Origin: Asparagopsis taxiformis
Lineage: Eukaryota > Rhodophyta > Florideophyceae > Bonnemaisoniales > Bonnemaisoniaceae
Direction of reading: 5' to 3'
Length of the DNA: 47,055 nucleotides
Assembly: GCA_030407315.1 (NCBI GenBank)
Contig: JALQPE010000181.1
Location: 1-47,055, forward strand
The notes under the pieces are model-generated. The model had not been told where the DNA came from, made no database searches, and saw only the letters and a list, made by a program, of their open reading frames with translations. This document shows, piece after piece, positions 10,955 to 22,033 of the stretch (its first letter is position 1; each line of letters starts with the position of its first letter). Position numbers and translations under genes: made by a program.

Positions 10955-12340
10955 ATGCCAGAAGCATTTCCAATCAATAGACTACAATAGGATCAGCGAA
11001 GAACGATACTCATGGTTAGTGCACTATCTTCCATGGAAAACATGTGGAAAGAAAAGAGGAAGGGGAAAGATACCTCTACGACAACATACCAGCCTTACCT
11101 GTCATCTTCATGATACCCGGATGATGAAATGGTCCTATACGTCGCGCATCAACAGCCTTAAATAGACAGCTCATCCACCCATGATGAACTCGTCGTAACT
11201 GGAAGGCAGATGATTTGGCAGACGATGATGTGGCAGATGATTTGGCAGCGGATGATCTGTCAAATTTTCTGGACGCGGGAAATTAACAGTAATTGAAATC
11301 AGGCCCCTTAAAACCAACCTAAAATTCTTGGTGCTGATGCCCAGGCGTATACCGAAGAAGAAACAGAATTTGAGCAATTTTGATCGCACTGTGTATTCAA
11401 TACTGAATCGAAAAGATTCCGTCCGCGTGCAGAATGTGGTTGAATTATAGGGAGGTATTGAACAATCTTAACAGTAACTCAATTTCAACTCTCGTTGTGT
11501 CGGCGAAACTTGTTGCGGAAACAGCGCTGGAAGCTATAAAGAAGGTCCGGCAGTCTTGAGTGCGTGTGGGGAAGCTGAAATTTGAGAAAGTGCGTCGGAT
11601 TGCGCGCAGTTGTAGTCATTGAAGGTTAAAGAGATATAAAACAGTAATAGTTAGTTGTAGCTGATAGTCAATAATCCGTGCACTATTGGTGGGAGCTGCG
11701 AGGTGGGCTTTGGCGGTCTGCCTAGTGATCCCTTGGAGACTAGCAATTAGTTCAACAAACCAAAATGACCTATTGTGAATGCGGGAAGTGACGGTTTTGA
11801 GATGACTGCGTACTAAGTGCAATTGAGAACAGTTGTGAATTTAGAGGAAAAATTGTCCATCTTTGATGAATAGCAGCGTTCATACTCCCTGGAGAATGAA
11901 TCTCAACGCTATTGTAGCGCGAGAAAGTGCTCTCTCCTTCAAATTAGTGGCCTGACCAAACAGTGACACTACTGCAAGGCTGTGCTGTTTCAAAATCACC
12001 ATGGTGCGAAAGAGAGATAAAATAAAACAAATTCTTCTGTTTTATCTTTGTAGAAAATCGACAGAATGAATATCGTTTCATTTGAGACCTATAATCATGG
12101 CCGACAGAGATGGGATCATAGCTTTGGCTCTGTTCGTTTCTACGGGTTTTCGACTCATTACCCGCATAGTATTGTGCTGCCTGCGACTGTGGAGATGATA
12201 CTCTGCGCAAGCGCAATACGAGAACATACATGCATGCGCTTAGATTTTTTTGACAACAAAGAGATCAGCTATCAGCAAATGACCTGCTGTATGCAGCTAG
12301 TCATAGGAACCCAAAAATAACAATTACTTCTCCAAACACC

Positions 12341-12690
12341 AAATCAGGTGTAGTACACTCATTAGCGGCACAGCAGCCAGCCTAGCATACCAATGAGCGC
12401 AGTGCACCTGTCCATCGGAACCCAGGAACTATACCCGGTATTAGGTTACTTTCACTTAGCCAAACCAGGTGCATTGCAATCATCGGCGGGATGAGATGGT
12501 TGCGGTGTGGCCAATAAGCGCACTACACCTGGACATTGAAACCCAGAAACTATACCCGGTATTATTTTCAAATCACCAAACCAGGTGCAGTGCACTGATT
12601 GGCGGCACAGCAGCCAGCTCTGCCGACCAATGAGTGCATTGCACCTGGACATTGGATCCCAGGAACTATACCCGGTATTATTTTCACCAG
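12341..12690. repeat. Three diverged copies of the 118-bp hairpin repeat
   Basis: Units recur at intervals of 121 and 116 bp, judged from the ACCCGGTA core at 12433, 12554 and 12670. Each has a CAGGTG...CACCTG arm pair and an ATACCCGGTAT centre like the arrays at 14995 and 20100, but they are more mutated. The unit nearest 12690 abuts the broken end of the SHPRH-like gene. Confidence 0.8.
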
Positions 12691-12718
12691 ACTCAGGACG
12701 ATCCCAGCTACACTATGC

Positions 12719-14400
12719 CTAGCAAGACTCGTCTCTTCCAGCCTGCGCTTCCAAAGATATATTCATACTCGGCTCCACCAACACCACATGACTCGCTTCT
12801 GTAAGATTGAGACCAGCACCTGCACGATGCAGAGGTAGTAAAAGAACGTTGAAATCTATGCTTGATTTGAACTTGTCCACCATCTTCGCAAACACCATAG
12901 GACCTTTCTCAAGCGCCCCATTCAAATGCGTGATACCGTTCGTTTCGAGTGCTGTCGAGATCATTTGCAGCACGCTTTGCCACTCGGAGAATACCGTAAC
13001 TTTCCGCGTAGCGTCCACTTGCCATATGCCGCGCAGCAATCGGATAATAGGACTTGCTTTAGCTCCAACAAAGCCGCGCACCGCAGCTTTGCTGTCATAA
13101 AAAATTGACTTCCGTTCACCGCTAGTCGTCTCCGCCTTTTGTCGTTTTCGACTTGGCGAGATCAAAGCGTCTATGTCTTCCTCTTCTTGTGAACCGGGTG
13201 ACGGCGGCAGCCCACTACCATGACCTTTCCTTTTTCCAAGTCCACCAGGAACAGTAAAACTAATTTCATCTACAGGGCAACGTACACGACACGTCGTACA
13301 AGCAATGCTCTGTACTCTCGTTCGCAACTCCTGTTTCTTAATCATCATTAATGTGCAGTCGCACCAAAATGCATGACCACACACAAACAACGTAGTTCGC
13401 ATCTGTTCCATATTAAACTCGGCCATACAAACAGCACAATGCCTTATCTCAGCACTCATCACCACTTTGGCCGATTCGCCTTCAGATCCCTTTGCCGCTT
13501 TCTGTAGTGATCACAGGTAAACCAGAATTCCTCGTTTGGCTCCAAAATCTACTTCTGCTACCGCTTTGCCGTTGGAGAACTCGAAATTGCGCGCAGGTAG
13601 GGTTGATAGGGTGAAATGATGTAGTAGGTCATATTATGTCAGGCGCATCGTATCTTCGTCTCCGTCCAGGAGCGTACTTCTCTTCGAAGACATGTTCACT
13701 TCGTCCATTCTAGCCAATAATGTACGCTCGGCTTCAAACACCTCCTTGGCACAACCGTGCTCCTTCTTCAATTGGTTGAAGTCGGCGAGCCATTCTTCCA
13801 TGCCATTTTGGACACCTGGACTTCCAAACTTGGGAATAATCGAAGCCAGCAGCAGCAAAATCGTTTGTACTGCTCCTTGAAACTGTATACTTGCGTTATG
13901 TTGCGGACCCGTTCTTCTTCCCGTTCCTCGCTTTCATTAATCTCACCGTTCTCATCTAGCTCAATTATCTCATAATTTTCATTCTCCCTCAATGAATGCA
14001 TTCGCCTTTCCACTTCGGTGAACCATGGTTACTGAACCATGGATACTGCAGTATTCAGAACGGTAATGTTTGCATGTTGGCCCAGTACCATTTTCACGGC
14101 ACTTTGAACAAAGACCTGATTCCACCACGTCTGCCGCAGAAGGTTAAACAGATCCAGGAAGGCTAAAGAGTGTACACTCTCAAACACGTGTTTGAAAGTC
14201 ACATTCGCGCCTTTTGTAGTGCCTTGAGTTCAGATTGTATCATGCCATTGATCGAGTTGAATGAATGCAGCCGATTTCCTAAAGTGTGAATTCCCAGTTC
14301 ACTGCCTGGAATGGCATCGATTAGCTTCCGGACGACCCTGTCCAAGAATGCATCTCTGTCCTGTACCATTGCAAGAGCCACTTCCCACCATGTTGCGCAA
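12719..14400 (-). pseudogene. SHPRH-like SNF2/RING ubiquitin ligase gene, C-terminal fragment, broken
   Basis: The best part (12719-13465) encodes a RING finger (CAVCMAEFNMEQMRTTLFVCGH...CTTCRVRCP). The second helicase lobe follows, with VFSEWQSVLQ, a LLLPLHRAGAGLNLTEASHVVLVEP motif and LEAQA. In intact SNF2 proteins the next motif is GRVHRIGQ, but here the frame leaves homology and stops. Upstream in other frames are pieces of the helical linker (13634-13858, with EAERTLLARMDEVNMSSKR) and further helical sequence up to 14381. The order linker-RING-helicase C lobe is typical of SHPRH/Irc20-type PCNA or chromatin ubiquitin ligases. A TGA interrupts the stretch just before the RING (near 13515), and there are several frame changes. 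The ATPase lobe is missing. This is a captured, dead fragment inside element C. Confidence 0.75.
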
Positions 14401-14439
14401 ATGTCCCGTAGAATATATTTGAATAAAGCAAACTATCAC

Positions 14440-14955
14440 AAACCGAAGGATTGAAACACTAGAATGCTACTCTTGTCGCTTACAACTGCTATGCTATCCA
14501 ACTTTGCGAGTGAGCGATTCGAAGAGGCCGCCAAAACGACTTCAACTTGTTTCCACCTACATTCTGCAAATAGACTTGCAATGCATTCAATTACTTCTGT
14601 ATTAGTGAGTTTACGATAATTATCTGCAGCGAGAGAATATCGTTCAGCGACGCAGTAGATATAGTCTGCCTCTAAATTTGCATAGAGTACCTCCGGGGTA
14701 TCAAAAATTTGTTTAAGAGTGCATCAAACCGCGTGAACAGTTTTCTCGCCCTCAAGATCATCGGTTGTGGGTATAACTGCTCTCCTCTATAGAGGAGAAC
14801 CTATGTAGCCTTCAGATAAAAACGTCTCTCGAATTTCTGAGGCGGATCTGGCCATATTGCGGAGAGAATCGCAGACAGGAAGTGAACTTGCTTCACACAT
14901 GGAGTACACCTTTTCTGCAGCACTGATAAAATCCTTGTACCTGGTTACCAGGAGT
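14440..14955 (-). pseudogene. Decayed coding fragment, unrecognised
   Basis: Minus-strand sequence that reads like protein in two frames. One 85-codon stretch (about 14705 to 14443, motif EADYIYCVAERYSLAADNYR) ends in TGA. Another stretch lies at about 14800-14950 (motif ISAAEKVYSMCEASSLP). Both are rich in helix-forming residues. It may be an upstream part of the same gene as the SHPRH-like fragment or a separate capture. No family is recognised. Confidence 0.4.
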
Positions 14956-14994
14956 TCACGCAGCGAGTCTTACTTCTCCGATGCTTCAGTCGAC

Positions 14995-15921
14995 CGGTAG
15001 CCAATGGTCGTGCTGCACCTGTACTTGGCTGACCCAAAATAATACCGGGTATTATTTTGCCATACCAAATGCCAGGTGCAGCACTGCCATTGGCTACAGG
15101 CTGCCGGCCTCCCCTGGCCAATGACAGTACTGCACCTGTACTTGGCATACCCAAAATAATACCGGGTATTATTTTGCCATATCAAATGACAGGTGCAGCA
15201 CTGCCAGTGGCTACAGGCGGCCGGCAGACCGGCAGCCAATGGCAGTACTGCACCTGTACTTGGCATACCCAAAATAATACCGGGTATTATTTTTCCGTAC
15301 CAAATGGCAGGTGCAGCACTGCCATTGGCTACAGGCGGCCGGCCGACCGGCAGCCAATGACAGTACTGCACCTGTACTTGGCATACCCAAAATAATACCG
15401 GGTATTATTTTGCCATATCAAATGACAGGTGCAGCACTGCCAGTGGCTACAGGCGGCCGGCAGACCGGCAGCCAATGGCAGTACTGCACCTGTACTTGGC
15501 ATACCCAAAATAATACCGGGTATTATTTTTCCATACCAAATGACAGGTGCAGCACTGCCATTGGCTACAGGCGGCCGGCCGACCGGCAGCCAATGGCAGC
15601 ACTGCACCTGTACTTAGCAGACCCAAAATAATACCGGGTATTATTTTGCCATACAAAAGCCAGGTGCAGCACTGCCATTGGCTACAGGCTGCCGGCCGCC
15701 TGTAGCCAATGGCAGTGCTGCACCTGTACTTGGCATACCCAAAATAATACCGGGTATTATTTTGCCATACCAAATGACAGGTGCAGCACTGCCAGTGGCT
15801 GCCGGACGGCTGGCGGCCTCTGGCCAATGACAGTACTGCACCTGTACTTGGCATACCCAAAATAATACCGGGTATTATTTTGCCAGACAAAAGCCAGGTG
15901 CAACACAGCCAGTGGTTGCAG
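14995..15921. repeat. 118-bp paired-hairpin tandem array, about eight units
   Basis: The ACCGGG core recurs at 15044, 15161, 15279, 15397, 15515, 15633, 15749 and 15867, giving periods of 116-118 bp. Each unit consists of two inverted-repeat blocks back to back. One has arms starting CAGGTGCAGCACTGCCATTG, closing over a GC-rich GGCCGGC loop. The other is a CACCTG...CAGGTG pair around the 23-bp palindrome AAAATAATACC-G-GGTATTATTTT. The repetitive open frames here on both strands are translations of the repeat, not genes. Confidence 0.95.
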
Positions 15922-15944
15922 TCTGACTCCACAAGCTGGGCCCA

Positions 15945-16010
15945 TGGCTGTGCTGGACCTTTTTTTAGGTGTAGTCTAGTATATATACTAGTATATATAC
16001 TAATATTCGA
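15945..16010. repeat. Array tail shared with the second array, plus AT palindrome
   Basis: The stretch CCATGGCTGTGCTGGACC, T-run, AGGTG.AGTCTAGTAT also ends the array at 20367-20407, so the two arrays are copies of one larger repeat. Here it is followed by the palindrome TAGTATATATACTAGTATATATACTA. Confidence 0.7.
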
Positions 16011-16100
16011 GACTAGACTGACGTAGATTTAACATCCTTGCGATGGTCATGCACGCGATGACTTAGGCCTGTGTTTAGCAAGTTACAGCTTGGTCGTCAG

Positions 16101-16313
16101 TTATATCATGTCAATCGAGATAAATATCACGCAGGCACAATTGTACGTAAGTTCGATAGAGTACGGGTCACGATACCGCTCCCTGGCAAAGGACATGAAA
16201 CCATTTGAAATGGTGCTGTGAAGAAGCTGCTGGCGTACTGTTCGCGCGTCTACAGCATCCATAAATGTTTCTAGACAATCTTCTTCAATTTCTTTTGATT
16301 CGGCTGCCATCAT
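16101..16313 (-). pseudogene. Possible first exon of a gene divergent from ALG12
   Basis: A 70-codon frame begins with MMAAESKEIEEDCLETFMDA on the minus strand, 250 bp from the ALG12-like start on the plus strand. The first ~57 codons (to DPYSIELTY) look coding. They run into ACGTACAATTG, a possible splice donor, after which the frame looks random. If real, the head-to-head pair is part of one captured chromosomal block. Product unknown. Confidence 0.35.
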
Positions 16314-16563
16314 CGTTCAACACAAGCTGGTTGCAAGCAAACGCCGCAAGGAACTGGAAAAGAACGACAATGATAGTTTTGCAGGCTGTGCGTTGTCACA
16401 AACATTCCAACCTTTGACCACGGTGCATGCGCGTCAGTCCTTTCAAATTATGTGCGCTATCGCATTATGATTCTCAGATTCGATTTCGATCATCATCGAA
16501 GGAGACCGAGGGAAACAACTTCATATTTATAATCTCTCTGTCCCAACACAACCAACACACAAG

Positions 16564-18124
16564 ATGACAAAGTGGGTTCATTTGGAAGCTTTCTTATTGC
16601 TTAGAATCACAATTGTGTACGTTGTTCTAGCTCCGTTTTGAAAGGTAAGCAAACAACAAACCATCCCAACAACTGTGTAGCCTTCATTCACTCTCACAGA
16701 TTTAATCAAATGTCCACAGGTGGAGGAGAGTTTCAACATGCAGGCAACCCATGATCTTCTCCACAAGTCATGGCGCAACATGGCATCATTTGACCATATG
16801 TAATTCCCTGGTGTAGTGCCGCGTACCTTCATCGACCCATTAGTCATATCCACATTATCCTACATTCCAAAGGCTATCTTTCACTTATCGTCATTTGCAG
16901 CTCTACATCTTATTAGAATAATTCTGGGCATCCTCACGACAATCTCACAGCTCATCATTCGCAACTCTTTATCAAATCGCTTCACGCAATCCACCGGTAC
17001 TTTCTACACATTAATCACAGCCTCCCAATTTCATCTACTTTTCTACGCTAGTCGAACTCTACTAAACGTCTTCGCTCTCGTTCTGACTAACTTGGCATTC
17101 GCCTATCGTATGCGATCCACATGCAACCATGCAGCGTACAATGCTATTATACATTATCGATTGCGTGTGCGCTCTTCCGCTCCGAACTCTGTCTATACAT
17201 TTTCACGACACAGCTAATGGAGCTTGCAACGAAGAGTATTCAATTCATACCAACAATTATAAAAGGCGGGTATGCTGCTGTTCTCACAGCGATCTTGAGT
17301 ATACTGGTTGAATCATACTTCTGGCATCGTCCAAGCTATCCGGAATTGGAAGTGTTTTATTTCAACATGGTAGTAAACAAGAGCTCTGCATGGGGCACCG
17401 AGCCCTTCCACTGGTACTTTACAAATGCTCTTCCGCGAGCATTGGGTTGATCGTATGTAGCGGCCATGTTAGCAGTGATTTCGCGGCGGCAACTTTTGTT
17501 ATCATTTATCATTGGTAATGCCCGTTGTGGGCTTTGTCATGATGTATTCCGTGCTGCCTCACAAGGAGCTGCGATTTATTTTCTATGCCCTCCCCCCCCG
17601 TTCTTAACGTTGCTGCAGCGGTTGCGGCGGATAGCGCGTATCGAGGACAGAAGGGTCAGATGGAGATGATATTCGCCAACTGGAGAGGCAGGGAGACAGA
17701 GATCGTGAAGGTGCAAAGGTGGTGGTTAATTTGAGATGCAGTTGTATTTATGTTGGTTCTGGCAAATTTGGCTGCAAGCACATTGCAGACAATTGTGTCT
17801 GTGTCGGCATCACGAGCAAATTATCCGTCGGGAGTTGCGATGCGCAAAATGCACGAGATAGAGGGGAGGCTGTATTCGCAGAGCGGTATGTGTGGGGAAG
17901 CGAGGGTTCACATCGATGTGGATAGTGCTATGAATGGGATCACACAATTTGTGTATGACCATGGCAGAAAGTGTCCGCAATGGAAGTATTCCAAAGAGGA
18001 GGATGTTGGAAAGATTGAGTGGAGAAGTTTCACTCATCTCATTTCAGCACAAGGATCTCATGAGGGGTTCAGCGTCATTCATGCGCAACTGAGTTTCGCG
18101 GGTATCTACTTGAGAAGAGGATGA
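16564..18124 (+). pseudogene. ALG12: ALG12-like dolichyl-P-Man alpha-1,6-mannosyltransferase, broken, one intron
   Basis: ALG12 adds the eighth mannose to the dolichol-linked N-glycan precursor in the ER membrane. Family motifs appear in order: KVEESFNMQATHDLL (from 16642), FPGVVPRTF (16804), the SQFHLLFYASRTLLNVFAL segment (~17030-17090), ESYFWHRPSYPELEVFYFN and NKSSAWGTEPFHWYF with ALPRALG (~17300-17450), [16 protein letters not shown] (~17550), and VHIDVDSAMNGITQF (~17910). The length is close to full. A 75-nt intron (16645-16719, GTAAGC...CACAG) splits the KVEESF motif in phase 0 and, removed, joins it correctly. Disabling changes: TGA at 16639, TAA at 16801, and frame changes near 17190, 17450, 17600 and 17760. 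The retained intron shows capture from genomic DNA, not from mRNA. Confidence 0.88.
16645..16719 (+). other. Spliceosomal intron in the ALG12-like pseudogene
   Basis: Donor AAAG/GTAAGC and acceptor TGTCCACAG/GTGG. Splicing joins ...APF-stop-K to VEESF in frame, rebuilding a motif conserved in ALG12. Confidence 0.8.
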
Positions 18125-18136
18125 ATTCGTTTAGAA

Positions 18137-18472
18137 CCGCATACTTTTGTATTGAGGCGGTGGACGTGGTGCACAACGCGTTTATTGCACGCACCGATGT
18201 GCTGCGACGGCACGCGTGGCGGGAGGAATTACAGGTGAATGAACATATGACCTTTTTTCCTCGACGCGCGTAAGGCGCATCTCAAGGTCGGGTATTTGGC
18301 CAGCGTGTTTGTGCACCATCGGGCGCGCAAATATTCGAAATGCTACTTTTCGATCCGGTTCAGGGAGGAAAAGTTTCGTGCGCTGCTGGACTATGACGAC
18401 CGCTTCGAATGGCACCTGGAGTGCGGCAAGTCGCTTCCGGACTGGGTGAGGAATCATATGCGAGAGATTTAA
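18137..18472 (+). pseudogene. Glycosyltransferase C-terminal fragment (GT12/B4GalNAcT-like pattern)
   Basis: The frame reads VDVVHNAFIARTDVLRRHAW, then VNEHMTFFPRR. After one extra base near 18272 it continues AHLKVGYLASVFVHHRARKY to a stop at 18472. The pattern VDVV.N.F.ARTD.LR...EH..FF..........LKVG....V.V.H resembles the C-terminal catalytic part of beta-1,4-GalNAc transferases (GT12) and relatives. The assignment is by motif pattern only. Only the end of the gene is present, just after the ALG12-like gene and on the same strand, which suggests they were neighbours in the donor locus. Confidence 0.5.
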
Positions 18473-18533
18473 CGGTCGTGGAGCGCTACTTATTGTGACG
18501 GCTGGGCTGGGATGGAAGAGGCTAACTAGAGCG

Positions 18534-18572
18534 TGTGTGTGTGTGTATAGTTAACACACACACATTATAATG
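18534..18572. repeat. GT/CA microsatellite forming an inverted repeat
   Basis: GTGTGTGTGTGTGTATAGTTAACACACACACA: a GT run followed by a CA run around GTTAAC, able to fold back. Confidence 0.85.
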
Positions 18573-18589
18573 TAAAACAGAGTATAAAT

Positions 18590-19850
18590 GTCGCGGCACG
18601 CTCGTCAATTCAGTCCGGTCGGTAGGACGGTGATGGGCTACTCGGAGGGCGATTACAGCGTGTGTGCTCGTGTATGACGGGACAGTGGGCGAGGTCGCTC
18701 TGCATGGATTCAGACGGTGTATTCCTCAATTGCATCCACCTTCCGACGCGCGGTCCATCTCCCGCGAGTGATGAATTGTGCGTGCAAGTGGATGGAATGC
18801 AACGTATCACGACGTAGAATCACGCGCGTGCTAGCGCGGGTACAAATCAAGCTATCGAGAGATCGAGGCGATGATCGCCTCGATATGATGTCGAGTCACG
18901 TCATTGGTGCGCAATCTCGCGGGTATAAAACACTCGCGATGCGTCGACGCATCGGATGCAACGCATGGCCATCGGCGAGTTGTGCGAGGCTCGGCTCAGA
19001 TCGGCTCGGATCAGATGCGCTTCATCCGTGGGTCGCTCGCTCACGCGTCCGGTTTCTGTCCGTTGACGGCAATCGTGTGCAAGAGATCGCCTCTGGCCAT
19101 GTTGGGCATACTTGTCGTCGACGGATCGAGAGCGGACCCGCGAGCGAGTGTCGTCGTGATGCAAGCGCTGATTTCACACAAGATGGTTGGCCGACAAGTG
19201 GCCACTTGCCCCGGGGTATGTCGCGACTTGTCGTGAGACGACACGTCGTTGCATTGCAGGGCGACGAATGGTATACGCACAAGTCTGACGCCATGGGAGC
19301 GTTGGATGTTGCGCACACGCGCGCGCACGGCACATCATCGACGCGGAAAGCGCGTACCGACCGGACCGTTTCCCAGTATGCCATGCCATCGCGTGGCGTG
19401 CTGCCGCACAGTCGTGTCGTCCCACATGTGGGACTCGAGAGACGTCGATTGCGTCATGCCGCCCGTTGCTGCGTGTAGATCACATCCATATGTCGTGTGC
19501 CTCTTGCGTCGCAACCGAGTGCACGCTCCCCCTGTGCGCCCGCTCCGGCGTCCGCTCGATGCGCCGCGCCGCACTGCTCCGCAGAGTCTGTGCGTCCGTA
19601 TCACGTGACCGCCGCGCCCCAGCGTCCAGGAATAGCTGCCGTTGCTCGAGCCACCTGACGCGAGTCGCTGACTCGCATGATAAATATTGCACGTGTCGCG
19701 CTGCCTGCGCTGCGGCGCGTCGGACGGTGCGATGCGACGAGACGAGACGTGGTGTGGATGCATTTCGAAATGATGGAGTTGTGCTTATTTTTGGTGCTAA
19801 ATTCCATGCAATGAAGAAGAACCATGAGAATATCGCCAAAAAAAATTGAC
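18590..19850. other. GC/CpG-rich block in element C without recognisable gene
   Basis: Composition changes sharply from the AT-rich sequence on either side. Long open frames occur on both strands at once (for example 18717-19478 plus, 19335-19763 minus), which is typical of CpG-rich non-coding DNA. There is an exact 11-bp inverted repeat ATCGAGGCGAT-G-ATCGCCTCGAT near 18860. It may be another captured segment. Confidence 0.45.
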
Positions 19851-20099
19851 TGGCACGCGCTTGAATTGTTGAATCCACTTGATGATCAACCAGAATTTGC
19901 GCTCAACATCAGCAGCTTAGTCCAGCGCTCGTGTTCCCTTCCTTCCTCCACAATCTTATCACAATCACCCCCTAAACTCACTCAACCGATATGCAATTCA
20001 AGTCAGCACGCTCCCGAGCGCACGACCGGGAACTCACAGACTCACGTGCCGATTCATACGGATCTGGCAGCAGTCATGCTCGTCACAGTACCACGAGTA

Positions 20100-20407
20100 C
20101 ATGGCATACCCAAAATAATACCGGGTATAGTTTTTCCATACCAAATGCCAGGTGCAGCACTGCCATTGGCTACAGGCGGCCTGCCGACCGGCAGCCAATG
20201 GCAGTACTGCACCTGTACTTGGCATACCCAAAATAATACCGGGTATTATTTTACCATACCAAATGACAGGTGCAGCACTGCCATTGGCTACAGGCGGCCT
20301 GCCGACCGGCAGCCAATAGCAGTACTGCACCTGTACTTGGCGTACCCAAAATAATACCGGGTATAGTCCATGGCTGTGTTGGAGCCTTTTTCAGGTGCAG
20401 TCTAGTA
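20100..20407. repeat. Second 118-bp paired-hairpin array, three cores, with shared tail
   Basis: The ACCGGG core occurs at 20120, 20238 and 20356, each 118 bp apart. The units are nearly identical to those at 14995-15921. The end (CCATGGCTGTGTTGGAGCC, T-run, AGGTGCAGTCTAGTAT) matches the tail after the first array. Confidence 0.93.
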
Positions 20408-20504
20408 TTTGAGAAAAGTCGAAATTATTAAGCTTGGATGCATGACGGTCATTGGCAGTAGTATCCTGTTCATCTTCAAGTAAGATGCATTTTCGAAGAG
20501 AGCA

Positions 20505-20772
20505 TTATGTTTTCCTGCATGGATACCATTCCATTTCATCTGGGATCGAAACTTTTACAGTATCCAGAAGGAAAGATGCATTTGTAGTTGGAGACTTGTC
20601 GACCTCCAACTCAATAATAGGAACAGTATAGTCCTCCGGGAGCCCATCATTTGCTATGGGTATGATTACAATTCCTGGAGGATGTTCACCATTCATTATC
20701 TCTATCTCGCCCTCAATGAACCGACCAGTTTTAGAGTTGATTTCATAATAGCTGTAGACGGGAATACTCTAG
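20505..20772 (-). pseudogene. Coding-like remnant, unrecognised
   Basis: A minus-strand frame of about 89 codons (motifs YYEINSKTGRFIEGEIEI and IIPIANDGLPEDYTVPIIEL) with alternating hydrophobic residues suggesting beta structure. It is preceded by a stop in frame and followed by no clear continuation. Unknown product. Confidence 0.35.
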
Positions 20773-22033
20773 TTGATGTCGTCGACAAGCTTTCAGTCGA
20801 TTTTGCGAATCTCAACATATCTTTTGATCCTGGATGGATCGATATGTAATGGACTATTGCGTGCCCATAATGACATTACAATCCTCTGAATAGACTTTCA
20901 ACTGGGTGAGAAAAGAGCTACCAATCCACTTTGGAAAATAATACGACCTATAAAGTACTCAAGATCCTTCCATTTCTATATTCCCTAACTATACCATTTT
21001 CTAGTGGAAGAAAACACGACACGATTCTGGGTCCTCTGTCATAATAATTTTGGGAACTCTAACAGACGGTGCTCATGAAGAGACTGTTTCATCTACAAAT
21101 GCTGTTCTCGTGGGCTCCTCTGTATACAGGAAATCTGGAGGAATGAGTAACACTATCGTTCTGATTCGAGAGTCTGAAGAGTAAGACTGTATCAACCACA
21201 GATATTCTTACTCCTGGACACTTGCGTCCCTCAAAGTAGAGAACTGCAGGAGAACTCTCAGCTGCCGGACAAAACCAATTTAAAGTATTCGGACTCGTTC
21301 TCATTCACATGGAAACCTGTTCAGGGCCCTCTCCCATATGGAACTCTCGAGCTAGTTCCCAGGAACATCTTTTAGGAACCGCATACTTGAACCTCCCTGC
21401 CAGCATCTTCAGCGGACATACCATCTGCAGCGAGCTAGACAGAATTGGGAATGATGCTATTGTTGGACAGAATAGTTCTCCTGTAGATGCACCTCGTCCT
21501 ACCGTACACGATTTCGCCTCCCAGTAGAACGTTTGTCTATCTTTTCTAGATGGGTCTACACGACAGTTCAGAATTAGTCTACCTCGACTAAGTCGATGGT
21601 ATCGATCAATGCATCATTCATATCTTTCTTGCCTGTTTCTTCCACCAGGGCGTGTCTACATTCTGTACCAATGATTGACCTCCACTTGGCAAAATATTCC
21701 TCAAAATAATACCCGGTATTATTTTCCACACTAATCTGCCAGGTGGAGCTACGGCATTGGATAGGATTGCACAGGCCCCGAAGCTATTACAGGCGTGCTC
21801 AATGACAGGGTAAAACTCTTAACCGTCGTAGATATGACGCTTTCTAGTCGCAGTGTGAGCGGAAAAATAAGAACGATAGCTTTTGTTTCCAGTACACCAG
21901 GTATTTACGTAGCAATTCTTCCCCTCATGCCCTAGACAGGTTCATATCGAAAGGTTTCTATTTCTCCTCAGTCTGCCTCGTCGTAATTATTTTACTTCAG
22001 AGGTTATGAAACTTTACTTATCCGCTTCCATAA
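20773..22033. other. AT-rich stretch without recognisable gene
   Basis: Only short frames without motifs. One lone, diverged unit of the hairpin repeat (core palindrome AAAATAATACC-C-GGTATTATTTT) lies at 21703-21725 with a CAGGTG arm near 21740. Confidence 0.5.

Larger units (their letters stand above)
10391..12340. other. Element C interior without recognisable gene
   Basis: AT-rich sequence with two long palindromes (listed separately). Short open frames on both strands show no motif or consistent frame. I see nothing else that can be supported. Confidence 0.5.

Noticed and set aside
14995..15921. CRISPR-like array
   Set aside because: Units are continuous tandem hairpins without unique spacers, in a eukaryotic transposon.
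14945..15945. Overlapping open frames on both strands rich in NNTRYYFG-like and CHWLP-like strings
   Set aside because: They are translations of the 118-bp tandem repeat; each frame changes phase with every unit because 118 is not a multiple of three.
18717..19878. Long open frames on both strands (up to 253 codons)
   Set aside because: Overlapping frames on both strands in CpG-rich DNA, with Arg/Cys-rich random composition and no motifs.
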